From the NCBI GenBank assembly GCA_021613535.1, contig CP075494.1, forward strand, positions 16,120,001 to 16,184,000: a stretch of DNA of 64,000 nt. Direction: 5' to 3'. This document shows positions 1-11,793 of the stretch, piece by piece. This DNA comes from Adineta vaga (lineage: Eukaryota; Rotifera). Below the pieces are notes generated by a model. It ran no database searches. It was not told where the DNA came from and saw only the letters and a program-made list of their open reading frames with translations. How positions within the stretch are numbered: the stretch's first letter is position 1; each line of letters begins with the position of its first letter. Both the position numbers and the translations under genes were made by a program.

Positions 1-33
1 AGAGAGAGAAAAAAAGTATTGTCAAAACCAAAA

Positions 34-374
34 TTAACATTTTGGAATATCACCTTTACAATGCTCAGCAAGAACATATCCAGTTTTTCCTTTAGGTAAT
101 TTAATATGTTGCCATTGAACTATTCTATTAAAATATTTTTCCTCTTCATAGCAATCTGATGAATAAAATTTGCCATTATCAACATAAGTAATAATAGCAC
201 ACGTTTTTGTTGGACATCGACGAACAGCACTCTTTTGAAAACATAAAACTTTACCAGCCTAGCGAATTATATAATTATAATATACAAAGATAGTTTATTA
301 AAATAAATGTTTACTTCACATGGTATTGAAGCAAGAAGTACAAGAATTAAAAAACAACCAATGGAGAAATTCAT
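34..374 (-). CDS. Small secreted SH3b-like Cys-rich protein
   Basis: Two exons read on the minus strand: 374-315 and 258-34, joined across a 56-bp GT-AG intron in phase 0, giving 94 residues. Exon 1 encodes almost exactly a signal peptide (MNFSIGCFLILVLLASIPC), so the product is probably secreted. The mature part has an N-terminal V-R-x-C-P-T-like stretch and a C-terminal W-x-H-I-K-L-P-K-G-K-T-G-Y-V segment, the pattern of bacterial-type SH3 (SH3b) domains, with several cysteines that could form disulfides. In bacteria SH3b domains bind cell-wall peptides; a defensive or matrix role here is inference. The opposite strand is also open over exon 1 but looks like a shadow. The SH3b call is by motif only. 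Confidence 0.6.
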
Positions 375-2293
375 TTTCGTTTTAGATTTATTTCAAATGT
401 TAAACCGTTTTAAACTGAATAGTTTAGCTATTCGACAAAGTCTTTTATATGCTCGTGAATACAAAAATTTTAAGATTAAAGTATATACATATATATTATA
501 TCACATGATGAAAACAGCGCAATTTAGAGTCATATGAATTGTTATATAGGTATGATGAAAGTTCTTAGTGAATTTGATATCAAATGTTTTTGTTGCATGA
601 TTAATACATCTGCTGATATTCGTTTGTTCTTATCAAATTATAAATCATTATATAATAAGATTTTATTGCTTCATCTTTATTATTGTTTTTTATGTAAGTA
701 GATTTATTGCGCTCATAAAATTTATTTGATGAATCATTAAATAATATCAGATGAAAACAAAAACTTTTCTTAAATATCGATTAACAATTCATATCGATAA
801 ACGCAACTTTAAATCGACTACAGCATTCATCTCACTCTCACAAGGAATGATCTGCAATTGATAAATCGCTTTAGACCTGAAAGCTAGTGGAGCATAGGTA
901 ATCGATGGTCCTGAATCAGAATCTTACTTTGATTTGTGCTGCTAGGCTTTGGAACTACTGGGTTTTTCAGAAAACTAGATAACAATGGAGAAAAGAGTTT
1001 TTTTTTCAAGTTTCTTACCGATAGAAGAGAACATTAGAGACCTAACTAATAAGTTAGACATCGTTAGTTTTTGTTCAGATCCTTCTTCAAGGTTGAATAC
1101 TTACGATCTAGTAAATGTTATGAAAATGAAAGTCGAGGAAAAAAATGTTTAAAACAAAGTTTCTTTGCACAGGTAACGCGTGTCTTCTCATGAATGAAGC
1201 AGACTTGATTGGAACTTAAGAAGGGAGTTGGATCAACTTTTCTAAAACTGGAAGCAAACCACGAATACATGATCATTTTTCGAAATACTGGAGTGTCTAG
1301 CTCTTTGGAAACGAGAGAGACAAGACGAATGATATCATTGCGTTCGTATAAATTACAATCAATTTCATCTAAGACCACGTGATGGTACACGTGTTTGACA
1401 AAATTCTTCAGTTGATGATTGGGGGTGTGGGGATACTAAGATAGTACCGACATCCTCAATTGTGTCTAAATATTTTGAAAATTTGTCAAATGTGAAAAAT
1501 GATGATGAAAAATTCATGTCTTTTCGGTACAAGTTCGATTTGTTTCTTAATTGCTCTTTTTATAAGTCATGACTTTTCATCTTTTTTTTCAGATATATTT
1601 AGAACAGTTTTTTACACAATTTAAGCGCTATCTTTTGATGAAAAAAATGTGTTTTAATCACAGGAATAATATAGGTGAAATTTGGAAATTATTAAAAGGA
1701 CAATTATTTATAGGCCACTTGTTACACAATAGGTGTTACGAGAAAATGATGCAGATCTTGATATCTTCAATAGGAAAAGTCAAATTTATAATCATCAAAA
1801 AGTGTTTTTCAGAGCATACTCACATTTTGGAGGAAAGAAATAGTTGGATCTTCATGGATTCATTGTAAAAATAGATATTCTTATATACAGATGTAAACCG
1901 TTTGGCTTTTAGCTACCGCCAGACGTTATCTATATAGAATTCAATATTTTTCGATATTTTTTCTTATCAAAAGTTCTTAGCCCTACAATGTTCAGTTTTG
2001 ATTTTTTAGTAAAATTCTCATGTATTTATCATTATTATTCCATAATTCTATTTACGGCCGTCGCTGTCATGAACAGGAGAAAAGAAAAAAGATTTCCAGT
2101 CAGAATGAGTAGAGATATTCTACTTTGAAAAACTTCATTAAATTTTTTTTTCTTTTTATGACACAGCACTATTTCATTTCAGATCCAAAAGTTTCACAAC
2201 CTTTTCCCCCTTTCCACCAAACAGGGTAGTTCTTCAGAAAAGATGAAAGAAAGGGATTTATAATTCTACTCCTTTCTTTTTAGAGAGCATAAC
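375..2293. other. Gene-poor stretch
   Basis: About 1.9 kb without a convincing gene. A 56-codon ORF at 985-1155 (+) and a 90-codon ORF at 1118-1390 (-) have no recognisable motif and no splice partners. A single G-rich tract (gggggtgtgggg, around 1420-1432) resembles one arm of the telomere-like hairpins described elsewhere. Confidence 0.5.
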
Positions 2294-3253
2294 ATGTACT
2301 CTACAAGTAAATTCAGTATATTACTTGCTTTCGAAATTCCGGCTATCATTTTTTCAATCATTATCTTTGCTTATTTTGCTGTAAATCGTACAGCTCGAAC
2401 AAAAGTACAAAATCATGGTTGGCTTGTTTTACTTATTGTCAGTTTCATTCAGGTTATTATCAATTTGCCCATGCCCATTAGTTACTATTATTTGGGCAGA
2501 GTTGTTCCTGCATCAGATACATATTGTGCATGGTGGACTTGGTTCGAGTTTTCCTTGAACACTATTGGAATATTTCTTATGGCATGGATCTCAATCGAAC
2601 GACACATATTTGTTTTCTATTCCAATGCAATATTTCAAGGACGTTTTAAAAAGTGGATATGCCATTTTATACCAATTATTATCTGTCTTACTTGGACACC
2701 GTTCTTCTACTTTCTAGTAGTTGTCATTAGTCCATATTGCAGTCAGGAATGGGATTTTAATGTGATTATTTGTGGTGTTCCATGTTATTATATAAATAAG
2801 TCTGTTGGTCAATTTAATTTTCTTTTTAACGTTGCTTTTCCTATATTGATCATATTAATCGTAAACGTACTACTTGTTATTCGAGTGAACTACGAAAAGA
2901 TATCTCATCATCAAAAAATCAATTGGCGTAACCATCGTAAAATGATCCTTCAACTCTGGACAATCTCCTCCATATACTTGTTATGTTGGTTACCATTAAT
3001 GATTACAAAATTTGTTCAAATCACTGTTATGCCTACATTTATGGTAGATCATCTTGATATATTTCTATTTGCTGTTTATTTGGTTCCACTACTTTTACCA
3101 ATGGTATGTCTCAGTACATTGCCCAAGCTTATGAAAAAATTGATAAGCTTCATTCAGAAGCGAAATCAAAACATAGTTGGAGTAACACTTATTGGGGTAC
3201 CTACACGTATTGTTGGTAGAAGACAAATAGTGTTTAATATGACTAATCGATGA
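2294..3253 (+). CDS. Divergent rhodopsin-like GPCR
   Basis: Single-exon ORF of 319 residues with seven hydrophobic segments, so a plasma-membrane receptor is likely. The end of TM3 carries IERH in place of the usual DRY. TM6 has a clear C-W-L-P motif, and TM7 lacks NPxxY (it reads LLLPMVCL instead). Cysteines lie before TM3 (TYCAWW) and in extracellular loop 2 (CSQ, CGVPCY), compatible with the conserved disulfide. The short C-terminal tail is basic. Ligand unknown; it looks like one of the lineage-expanded peptide-receptor-like GPCRs of rotifers. The first methionine is followed directly by the expected short extracellular N terminus. Confidence 0.85.
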   Translation: MYSTSKFSILLAFEIPAIIFSIIIFAYFAVNRTARTKVQNHGWLVLLIVSFIQVIINLPMPISYYYLGRVVPASDTYCAWWTWFEFSLNTIGIFLMAWISIERHIFVFYSNAIFQGRFKKWICHFIPIIICLTWTPFFYFLVVVISPYCSQEWDFNVIICGVPCYYINKSVGQFNFLFNVAFPILIILIVNVLLVIRVNYEKISHHQKINWRNHRKMILQLWTISSIYLLCWLPLMITKFVQITVMPTFMVDHLDIFLFAVYLVPLLLPMVCLSTLPKLMKKLISFIQKRNQNIVGVTLIGVPTRIVGRRQIVFNMTNR

Positions 3254-3552
3254 ACTATAGTCTTCAATAACATAAGTGTCGTTAATCCAGATTCGCTAAC
3301 CTCTTGCCGAAGGATTGGAATTGCATGTATATGCTTTCTCTGTTTTTATGTCGCCGCCTAGATAGAAGAGAAGACGTTCAACTATCACCTTTCACTTTTC
3401 ATGTTTTTATTTCTTTGATATTATTTGATTTGGTTTCTAAGAAGAATTATTAATATCGAGAAGAAACATGTATTTGTCGTGCCGAAGTTAGTTTAAATGG
3501 TAAAATAAATATTAGCTACACAAACAAATTATAGCAATATCATACATATTCA
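3254..3552. other. Intergenic
   Basis: No gene, RNA or repeat structure recognised between the GPCR and the Helitron-like element. Confidence 0.4.
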
Positions 3553-4158
3553 TCTTCTATCTATATAAAGAAGAAAGTTTGTTTGTTTGTTCGCTATGCA
3601 TTCAGTCCCTGTAGTAGCTAATGTCGCCAAACTTTCCACAGTGCTTCCCTAGGTCAAGGGGAAGGTTGACATGGGATTAGAATGGACATTAGGGAATGGA
3701 TGGGGGGGGGGGCGCTTTTGTCTGCATCCAAGATGGGCAACTACAATGCCTGGGTTGGGTTCTTAGAAAAAACTGAATCTGAAGTGAAATGACTACTCTA
3801 CCTGTATGGAGTCGAAGTGAAGGTTATAAACTAGAGAATGACTTGCAGCGGGACAGTAGGAGTGGATTAAAAAGAAACAGACCTGTATGTCGTATGCATA
3901 GCAAGACAAGACCAGCAGGAAAGAACTGATAAAGAGATGCGGAAAGTTCTGAAAAAAATACCTGATGCATGACGCGAAAAGGGATACAGGAGGGGTCTCG
4001 GTACGGAGGAGAAAGACAGGGCAGGAAAGAAGGTTGTGAGGATTTTTTGATACACGACAGGTAAATACCAACGGAGAGGTCCGGTGGTTGATGAGAAAAG
4101 CACTGTTGTAGATGAAAAACGTAAATTGTGTCGTCTTTGCAGCGGGTATCTCCGCTAG
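3553..4158 (+). mobile_element. Probable non-autonomous Helitron
   Basis: A roughly 606-bp element. The 5' end begins TC after a host A and runs into tctatctatataaag followed by a gtttgtttgtttg run, the typical animal Helitron 5' terminus. The 3' end shows the hairpin agcgg-gtatct-ccgct ending in CTAG and followed by T, so the insertion lies between A3552 and T4159 as Helitrons require. The interior has the ccaaact...cttcccta segment that often follows the 5' end in such elements, plus a G11-like run near 3700. No Rep/helicase ORF is present, so it would depend on an autonomous partner. Short ORFs on the minus strand inside it are not considered genes. Confidence 0.6.
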
Positions 4159-4360
4159 TTTGGTATATTTTATTTTTGATTTTTTACATGAAAAGTCTCA
4201 TCTACAACCTATCTGAGTGTGTTGGCATCAATGGTAGTCAATAAGGACAATTTTATACTTTGTTTTCGATATTATATGTAAGAATATAAATATAATTTCA
4301 AACTCAGTTTCGTAACGTTTGTATCGTCAACTTTTGCGGCGTTAAAACTGGTTTGTTAGG

Positions 4361-4443
4361 GCGATAGCGGGTGTGGGTGCAGTGATCAAATTGCATCTGT
4401 ACCTGCGATATACCCTCAATCATCCACACCCACTCTCACGCTT
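4361..4443. repeat. Telomere-like G/C imperfect foldback
   Basis: A G-rich arm (gcgggtgtgggtgc, 4367-4380) is followed about 40 bp later by a C-rich arm (ccacacccactctcacgc), forming an imperfect hairpin built from TGTGGG-like units. Confidence 0.6.
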
Positions 4444-4841
4444 TTGCATATCTTACTCAGAATGGGACGAACACTTTTATCGTTGTGCATGATTTTGTTT
4501 AAACAATTACAGTTAAAATTGAAGAATGATTGATTTAGTCTTTGAGCTGGAAGACATATTTGATTTTAATGTGAATAATTTAAAGGGAGATGAAATGGTG
4601 CATTACTTGATTGTATTTAACTGAGCAGAAATGTGTGAATATTTGTATGTGCATCAACTGCGAATCCTTGTTATGACTGGAGCTCGTGATATGATCTCTT
4701 TCTTCATTCGTGTATATTGTTATGTCGCGAAAGCGGATGTTTCAGGTTGGCTTGAATCATCCTCTGTATTGGGAGACAAAGATAATCTTATTGAGATTGG
4801 TTTTATTCTGAATTGTATTAATCCTATTATTCCTGCATCAG

Positions 4842-5288
4842 CTTTCTTCGTCATGTCTTTATCAATACTCGGCAAAATTTGATGTAAAAGTTGAGCGAGA
4901 ACCCATTCTTCGTATGTTAACAATGCGTTGTAACTGTCCATGCTATCGTACACGACCAAAGGTAAGATTAATCAATAGAGTCATACTAATCATGTTATGC
5001 ATCTTATTTCGGATAATTGCTTCAATTCTTTATTCAATGGGAGGTCGACGATTATTAGTTATAGTATGTGTTATATCTATTGTATTTCTATTAATTCTAT
5101 TAGCATTTGATTATTATCATTATCATATGTGTTGGCATTATCGTCCTGGAAATGATAAACTTCGCACTAAATATTCACCAAAACATCGACGATTTTTACT
5201 CTATCATATATTAGATAATAATCGTAATCCAATGACATTAGGCAATGAACCATGTGAGGTTGTGGGTGTGGGTGGAATTGAAGAATAA
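4842..5288 (+). CDS. Uncharacterised membrane protein, probable 3' fragment
   Basis: An open frame runs from a possible splice acceptor at 4840-4841 (or from ATG 4914) to the stop at 5286-5288. The product has a short Cys motif (CNCPCY), then two hydrophobic helices (about VILIMLCILFRIIASILY and LLVIVCVISIVFLLILLAF), then a basic soluble tail. I do not recognise the family. The last residues (VVGVGG) are encoded by the G-rich arm of a telomere-like hairpin, so the natural C terminus may have been cut off there. No convincing upstream exon was found; the 83-codon ORF at 4631-4882 is in another frame and unlike coding sequence. It could be a truncated gene copy. Confidence 0.4.
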   Translation, partial: LSSSCLYQYSAKFDVKVEREPILRMLTMRCNCPCYRTRPKVRLINRVILIMLCILFRIIASILYSMGGRRLLVIVCVISIVFLLILLAFDYYHYHMCWHYRPGNDKLRTKYSPKHRRFLLYHILDNNRNPMTLGNEPCEVVGVGGIEE

Positions 5289-5306
5289 ATATACCACCCA
5301 CACCCA
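5262..5306. repeat. Telomere-like perfect foldback
   Basis: Arms tgggtgtgggtgg (5263-5275) and ccacccacaccca (5294-5306) are perfectly complementary over 13 bp with an 18-nt loop. This is the cleanest member of the dispersed family. Confidence 0.75.
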
Positions 5307-5308
5307 TC

Positions 5309-6219
5309 AAGAAACAACTAAAGGTCGATGTTTTCACTGAAATATTTTCGAGAAAACTCAGACAGTAAAACTTATGTCACATAGCACTTATTTTATTGAT
5401 GAAAATATGATAGAATAAATATGAATATGTAAAATTCTTCTGATTAGTGGTCAATAAATATCATTTGATGGCAGTCTTGGAATTTTCCAACATCGATCTT
5501 TCTGTTTCTCGAGTATACGAAAGGAAGAAAAGAAAAGAAAATACGTAAATAAAAATAGTCATAACAATTTTCAAACTCATTCTCTTTAATACTATACTTA
5601 AAAATACTGACTAAAGCCATTCTAGACAAATACACGTGATAAATAAATAAACGAAAAAATTTCACTTAAATAATAAGTTTTTAACATTTTATTAAAAAGT
5701 GTTTAATCAATTCCACTATTTCACAAAGAACACACAATCATTCAATAGTTTCATTAGCCTTGTATCATTTTCATTTCAGAAGCCACTCACTTCAGAAAGA
5801 TGTAAATTACGCAATTAGTTTCATTGTTTTGCGTAGTTCTCACTAGATAATCTTGTTTTTTCACAAAACTATTCAGGTTTACAAATCTCACAGAATTTTA
5901 TAAGATCCGGCCACCATACAGGATCCTATATGATTCCCTCGTAGAATATCAATTGCTGTAAAAGGTGTGAATGTGGGTAGAGTCCAATTCTCTTTGCACG
6001 CATACCTTAAAACTTCCTAATACTTTATCACAGAAGAATCTTTCCAAGTTGATACATGATTGGAGAAAAAATACTCGCATATTTCTTTTTCTTTTCTCAC
6101 CACGTGCTATTATTGTTGTTTTTTCTCTATTTACTTCACGGTGACAATGTTGAGTATTGCATTTTAGTCATAAAAACTGTTACTCGCTGCTTATTTGTTG
6201 TACGAATAGAAAATACTAT
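5309..6219. other. Intergenic, upstream of ART gene
   Basis: AT-rich and without a supported gene. A lone G-rich tract (aggtgtgaatgtgggtag, about 5963-5980) resembles one arm of the telomere-like foldbacks. The ORF at 5444-5665 (-) lacks any motif. Confidence 0.4.
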
Positions 6220-8973
6220 ATGGAACAGTGTATTCTGATTTCTCTTGATTCCTCGTCAAATTCATTAATTGATGATTTAAAACAATTTCAACATGTCTTT
6301 AATTCCATACAACAGTTCACTGAGACAAATGCTTGTATAGACTATATAACAAATTCAAAAGTCAAGAAAATTTTTCTCATTATTTCATTTGAAGTTGTTC
6401 AAATCATCTCATTGATCAATCATTTACCACAAATTAATTCTATCTACATTCTTTATAATAATCTTGAAGGTGAAAAGCCAGATGAAAATCTATTACAACA
6501 TGAAAAAGTCCAAAGCATATGTGTAACCATTGATCAACTAATTACACAAATAAAACATGATATCAAGCATTTAGTGACTAATCATATAGGAATCAATAGT
6601 TTACCGAATGGTAATATTGGCTCATTTAGTAGAAGTGAACAGAACGACCAAAACAATGTTCAAGAAGCAACCTTTATGTATTCACAAATCCTACGTGATA
6701 TTTTTGTTCAAGAAAACTATACAGAAACAGATAAAAATGAAATGATCGATTTCTTTCGGCAGCAGTATCATGGCAATAAAAGTGAATTAGAAAAGATCAC
6801 TCGATTTCAATGTGATTATACAGCTGAACGTGCTATCTATTGGTATACAATGGATGGATTTCTTTATCGTACGATTAATAGAGCATTGAGAATGCAAGAC
6901 ATTTTGACTCTTTATCAATTACGTTATTTTATCAAAGATTTACATTTACAATTGAAAAAATATCACGCAGAATTTTGTTTGAATTCGTTACATGAAACAT
7001 TGACTGTCTACCGTGGAGTTGGATTACCAATCGATGTATTCGAAAAATTAAAACCAGGTCATCTGGTATCATTCAGTGAATTCTTATCTACGAGTAAGAG
7101 ACAAGATTTGGCAAAAATCTATGTTCGAAACGATGACGATAATATGCAAGCGATTTTATTTGAAATTGAGTTAAATTGTGCTATTCAAACATCAACGCCC
7201 TTCGCGGATATATCTGGACAGAGTCAATTCGACATTGAAAAGGAGATTCTTTTTTCTATGGGTAGCGTTTTTCGAATTGAAAGTTTATATCGAACAACAG
7301 AAACACGTTGGCATATAAAACTCTCTCAAACATCAGATGAAGATCAACAATTGAAATTATTACATAATTGGTTAGACCAAGCCATATTTCAAGTTCAACA
7401 TTTTCACTCGAAATTGAGTTCACTTATGTTATTTATCTCTGATTATGATAAAGCTGAATATTTCTTACGAAAAACCGTAGGTCAACCAGGTTTTAGTGGA
7501 AGTACAGAAACTATTGCAGCAACGTTGGCAATTTTCGGTGAAATTTACTTTCATCAAAATAAATACGACGAGGCCATGACCTTATTTCAGCAAACAGTAG
7601 AATTATTAGAGAAAATTTCTGATAAAGACATATCGTCAACTGTACAACGATGTTACACAGGTTTAAGTGAAATTTATTTAGAACAACGACAATTTAAAAA
7701 AGGTAAGATGTGACAAACAGTCGAAAAGTAGTTTTTTCCTTTGCAATTTTGTACAATTTAGTGTAAAGATACGAACCTTTTTACAATATTTGTTTTAGCT
7801 TTGGAGTACAGTCAAAAATCGCTTGACATTATACTTTCTGATGAGTATATGAAGAGTATTGATCTTCTATTGGCAACGCGTTATAATAATATCGGACACA
7901 TTCATTACAAATTAGGACATACCGAACAGGCATTACATTATTTTCAAAAAGCGCTTGATTATACCGCTTCTCTCCTACCTAATATTCCTCTCTTATCAAA
8001 AATATTTTGTAATTTTGCAATGACTTATGAGCAATGTGAAGATTATTCGAATGCAGAATTGTATTGGCACAAAGGACTTGAACATCATCTTAAATCATTG
8101 CCTAATGATACAGATGCCACTGCGTATCTCTTTCAAGCTGTAGCATCCAATTTAATTGACCATAAGAAATATCATGAAGCCATTGAACTTTTAAAAAAAT
8201 CATTGATCGTTTGCAAAAGTCAAGGATCAAAGACATTATGTTGCTGCTATAAGATTTTAGCAACTGCTTATCATGCGATTGGAAAATCTCAATTCGCTAC
8301 CGATTATATTCACAAAGCTATCGAACTTGCACAAACTCTGACAGATATGGATTTAAGTATTATGTATGTGGATAGTGGTAATATTTATTATAGCATCCAA
8401 CAATATCAAGAGGCACTGATATCATATGAGAAAGCACTGAAATGTTCTCGACCATCTGCCAGACTTTCAATACACATGAAGATTTTTTTAACTTACACAA
8501 ATCAGAACAAATCGAATACGGCATTGCATTATTACGAGAATCACCTCCAAGAAAATATATCCGAACTTGATTCTGACGATCATATCTTAATACATTATTA
8601 TATTGGAGTGAATTATGATAGTTTAAAGAACTATGATCAAGCATTGAAATATCTCAAAATAGCTCAAGAACTGATGTTGTCCGTGTCAAAATACAAATCA
8701 TTTATTATCAATATACTCAAAAGAATGGGAGATATTCTAATCAAACAAGAACAATGGTCAGATGCAAATAATATTTTAAAAAAATTATCAACTTTTCAAT
8801 CATCGGCAAACGTTCATCTAAACATAGGTGTTATTAATATTAAGCAAAAGAATTTTCAAGATGCGATTCAAAGTTTACGAACGGCGCAAGAACTGGCTAA
8901 AGTGACTGGTGATTTATTCACATTAGAAATAGCCACAAGACAACTCAATTTATTGAGTAAAACAGAAAACTAA
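6220..8973 (+). CDS. ADP-ribosyltransferase (ART) with TPR repeats
   Basis: Exons 6220-7702 and 7799-8973 join in phase 1 across a 96-bp intron, giving about 885 residues. An N-terminal region of about 170 residues is unassigned. An R-S-E-class mono-ADP-ribosyltransferase domain follows: YRG with R265, the S-T-S strand at about 290-292, and E-K-E at 340-342 (E-x-E, the pattern of arginine-modifying enzymes). All three catalytic elements are intact, so NAD+-dependent protein modification is plausible. From about residue 400 to the end there are at least ten TPR-like helix pairs (for example YNNIGHIHYKLGHTEQALHY), probably a protein-binding tail. ART-TPR proteins form large families in bdelloids. 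An in-frame ATG at 6157 would add 21 residues; 6220 is preferred because MEQC starts the familiar N-terminal pattern. Confidence 0.85.
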
Positions 8974-9429
8974 CACACAACAACATAGTTCTAGAGGATA
9001 TGTTGGTCGCCATCTTTTTTCCATTTACATCATTCTCACCCCGAACTGTGTTTTCTAAAGTCTACCGAAAATAAATAGAATAAATACGTATCTTTCAATA
9101 TATCCAGACTGCCATATTATAATTTGAATTATAAGTACTCGTACGTTTGACAAGGAAAAAGGGTCACAGTAGCGCTACGAATGACTCATGTTTTGTCATT
9201 GTGTTGTAATATTCATTATTCTGTTCTTTATCCGATGATTTTTTCGTCGGTGTAGGAAAAAAGGAAATGACTCAGGTATTCTTTCGTTGTTTTTAATAAA
9301 ATTACACAACTATCTGCAAGAAAAATTGAAAAGAACGATTATATCAGTCCAGTTGTATATTATTGGTCATGCATTCTTTAGTTTTTTGCTTTCAAATAGA
9401 TACACATCGTTGATCGAATACATCCAAGC
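8974..9429. other. Intergenic / probable 5' UTR
   Basis: No gene seen. The ttttcaaatag just upstream of 9430 could be the acceptor of a 5'-UTR intron of the vWA gene. Confidence 0.35.
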
Positions 9430-10979
9430 ATGGCTGGTGTAATTACTATGGAAAAAGTTGACAGACCTGAATTAGCTAAACACGAATCATCTATTCTTGG
9501 TAAGTAAACGTGTGATATGCATATCATTCATGTTAATAATTATTTTTATTGTATACAGATCTAGTCTTTGTTATGGATTGTACTTCATCAATGACAACTT
9601 ATATTTCGAGTGCTTTGAATAACATTCATGCAATAGTCGAGGAAATCGTTGTTAGCGAAAAAAGTGATATTCGTTTAGCACTAGTCGAATATCGCGATCA
9701 TCCACCACAAGTATGTAATTTTCAAAAAAGGATGTTTGGCTGAAACATTTTGTTCTGTTTAGGATATTACTTTTGTAACACGCGTGCATGATTTTACAGC
9801 TAAGGTTAGCGAAATGAGAGGTTGGTTACAACAATGTCAAGCATATGGTGGTGGAGATCAAGCAGAAGCTGTGGCGGATGGACTTCATGCTGTTCTCAAA
9901 TTATCGTGGCGTCCTGAATCTACAAAAATTTGTATTTTGATTGCCGATGCACCACCCCATGGACTTAATTCTTTTGGTGATGGTTTTCCCAATGGATGTC
10001 CTAATGGTCTTGATCCTGTCCAAATCGTTCGAGAAATGGCAGAAAAACATATCACGCTCTACTCAGTTGGTGTTGAGCCACCTATTAGTAAGTAGATAAG
10101 TGTTTTATTCGGGAATCATCAAATAGTTGTAATGCATCTATCGTTTTACTAGCGCCTTATCGTGATTTTTTTATGTCATTGGCTTATACTACAGGTGGCC
10201 AATATGTTCCCATGGTAAATGCCCAACTTTTAGCAAAAGTTATTATTGGCGGTGTACGTGAAGAAATTTCGTTAGAACGATTAATGCAAGCTGCTGAAGA
10301 CGATATTAATCGTGAAATGAAACAAGCAGAAGCAGAAGGTGTTGACGATAAAGAAAAAGTCAAGCGAATTAATGCTATTTTCACTACGAAAAATCTATTT
10401 TCGACACAAATGGCAAACCCTTTTGGGACGACATCGTGTACCGCCAAGGCATTTTCTTCTACTTGTCATAATATGGCTCAAATGCAAAATGCGTTCTCAT
10501 CAGCTCCACAACCTACTCAACGGACATTCACCACAACTGCTCATTCTCCGTTTTCGTTCGCTGCGCCTTCTACCACTGTATCTGGGATAACTCCATCTTT
10601 ATTTGGTACGCCATCCACTACTCTTCCAAGTAGTATTTCGTTTTCATTTGGTCCGTTTTCAACTACTGCACCAGTAACTAATTCATCAATATTTGGTACG
10701 TCATCGATCGTTGCACCAAATGTCAGTCCATTTTCGTTTAGTGCATCTTCCAACACTCTTCCAGGTACTGCTTCATTTTCGTTTCGCGCGCCTACAGCTA
10801 TTCCATCTGGAAATGCTTCATTGACATTAGCTACGTCGACATACTCTTCTGGTACAGATAGTTCATTAGCGCAAAGTCGAACAGAGACAAATATGACCTA
10901 TGATGTGATGGAACATGCAGCTGTCAATGAAGAACAAGCCGATCGGATCTATCAGAAATGGCAAAATCGCAAAAAGTAG
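9430..10979 (+). CDS. von Willebrand A domain protein with FG-rich tail
   Basis: Four exons: 9430-9499, 9559-9710, 9763-10087 and 10153-10979, with all junctions in frame, giving 457 residues. Residues 25-240 form a vWA fold: a MIDAS-like D-C-T-S-S-M after a hydrophobic strand (LVFVMDCTSSM), then LALVEYRDHP, a G-G-D-Q-A-E-A segment and ILIADAPPHG. The arrangement resembles vWA modules of alpha-kinase-type (vwkA) proteins, but no kinase follows. The last 150 residues are a Ser/Thr/Pro-rich low-complexity region with FG or FG-derived units (NPFGTT, SLFGTP, SFGPF, IFGTS) and short basic helices at the end. That is reminiscent of FG-nucleoporin sequence. The first three introns are 48-66 bp. Function is unknown; metal-dependent protein binding is the family expectation. 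Confidence 0.8.
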
Positions 10980-11793
10980 ACATCGCTTTATCTTCTCAAG
11001 CTGTTGGCTTAAATAAAAGATATTCAATTTTTGTAAAAGCTGTTTTTAAAGTAAAAAAATTCATTTGAGTTAAGACCTATGTTTTTTTCCTCAGAACATA
11101 TACGAACCCAATACTATCTAAATAATCAATCGATAACAATAAAGGGCATGGTATCTTGAATTTAATTTTCATTCTAACGTCGTAAAGGACGTCTGCTATT
11201 GTATAGAATGGGTGGCGATTTCAATATGGAGAAAATGTTTCGTTTCGCAGTTATTAACATCGTAATTCGCACAAGTCATAAAAAATTAGTACCAAAGAAC
11301 CAATCATCCTACATAATCCTATAGATTTTCTGGTGACAAATTTGTATTGTATTTCATTCACAAAATAGCAGTCAGTGACCAATGAATACATTTATAAGAT
11401 TATAATGTCGAATCATCTCGCTTTACCAATAATAAAGGAGAACTGTTAGTTGATAACGATTTCACATGTTCATTCACTTGATAGAAAAGATGCATTTCTA
11501 GTTTCATACGGCAACCAAAGTTGGCTATTTTGTTTTCAACTTCCAGAAAATTGACCACCATCAGTTAATGGAATTAACAATAATCTTTCATTCAAAGTTG
11601 GTTTAATTTTGTTTCTTCATTCTGATGGACATTCGATTAGCAATCGATATATTCTCCACTTTAAAGTTCATTTGTAGATCAATGCGAATTCATTACTTTA
11701 CTTAGGAAAACACAATTTTTTAAGAAGAAAACTAATCGATATAATAACTGATTTTATACAAATTCATTAATTGAAAAAGAAAACGACAAACTT
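10980..11793. other. Intergenic with weak coding traces
   Basis: No intact gene. On the minus strand around 11600-11450 a short run (LNERLLLIPLTDGGQFSGS) looks protein-like but is followed by stops, so a decayed gene is possible. Confidence 0.3.

Noticed and set aside
307-537. 76-codon plus-strand ORF
   Set aside because: It overlaps exon 1 and the intron of the minus-strand SH3b gene, whose signal peptide and splice sites are convincing.
985-1155. 56-codon ORF beginning MEKRVFFSSF
   Set aside because: No motif, no splice partners, surrounded by non-coding sequence.
1118-1390. 90-codon minus-strand ORF containing LDEID
   Set aside because: Isolated Walker-B-like residues without a P-loop or conserved context.
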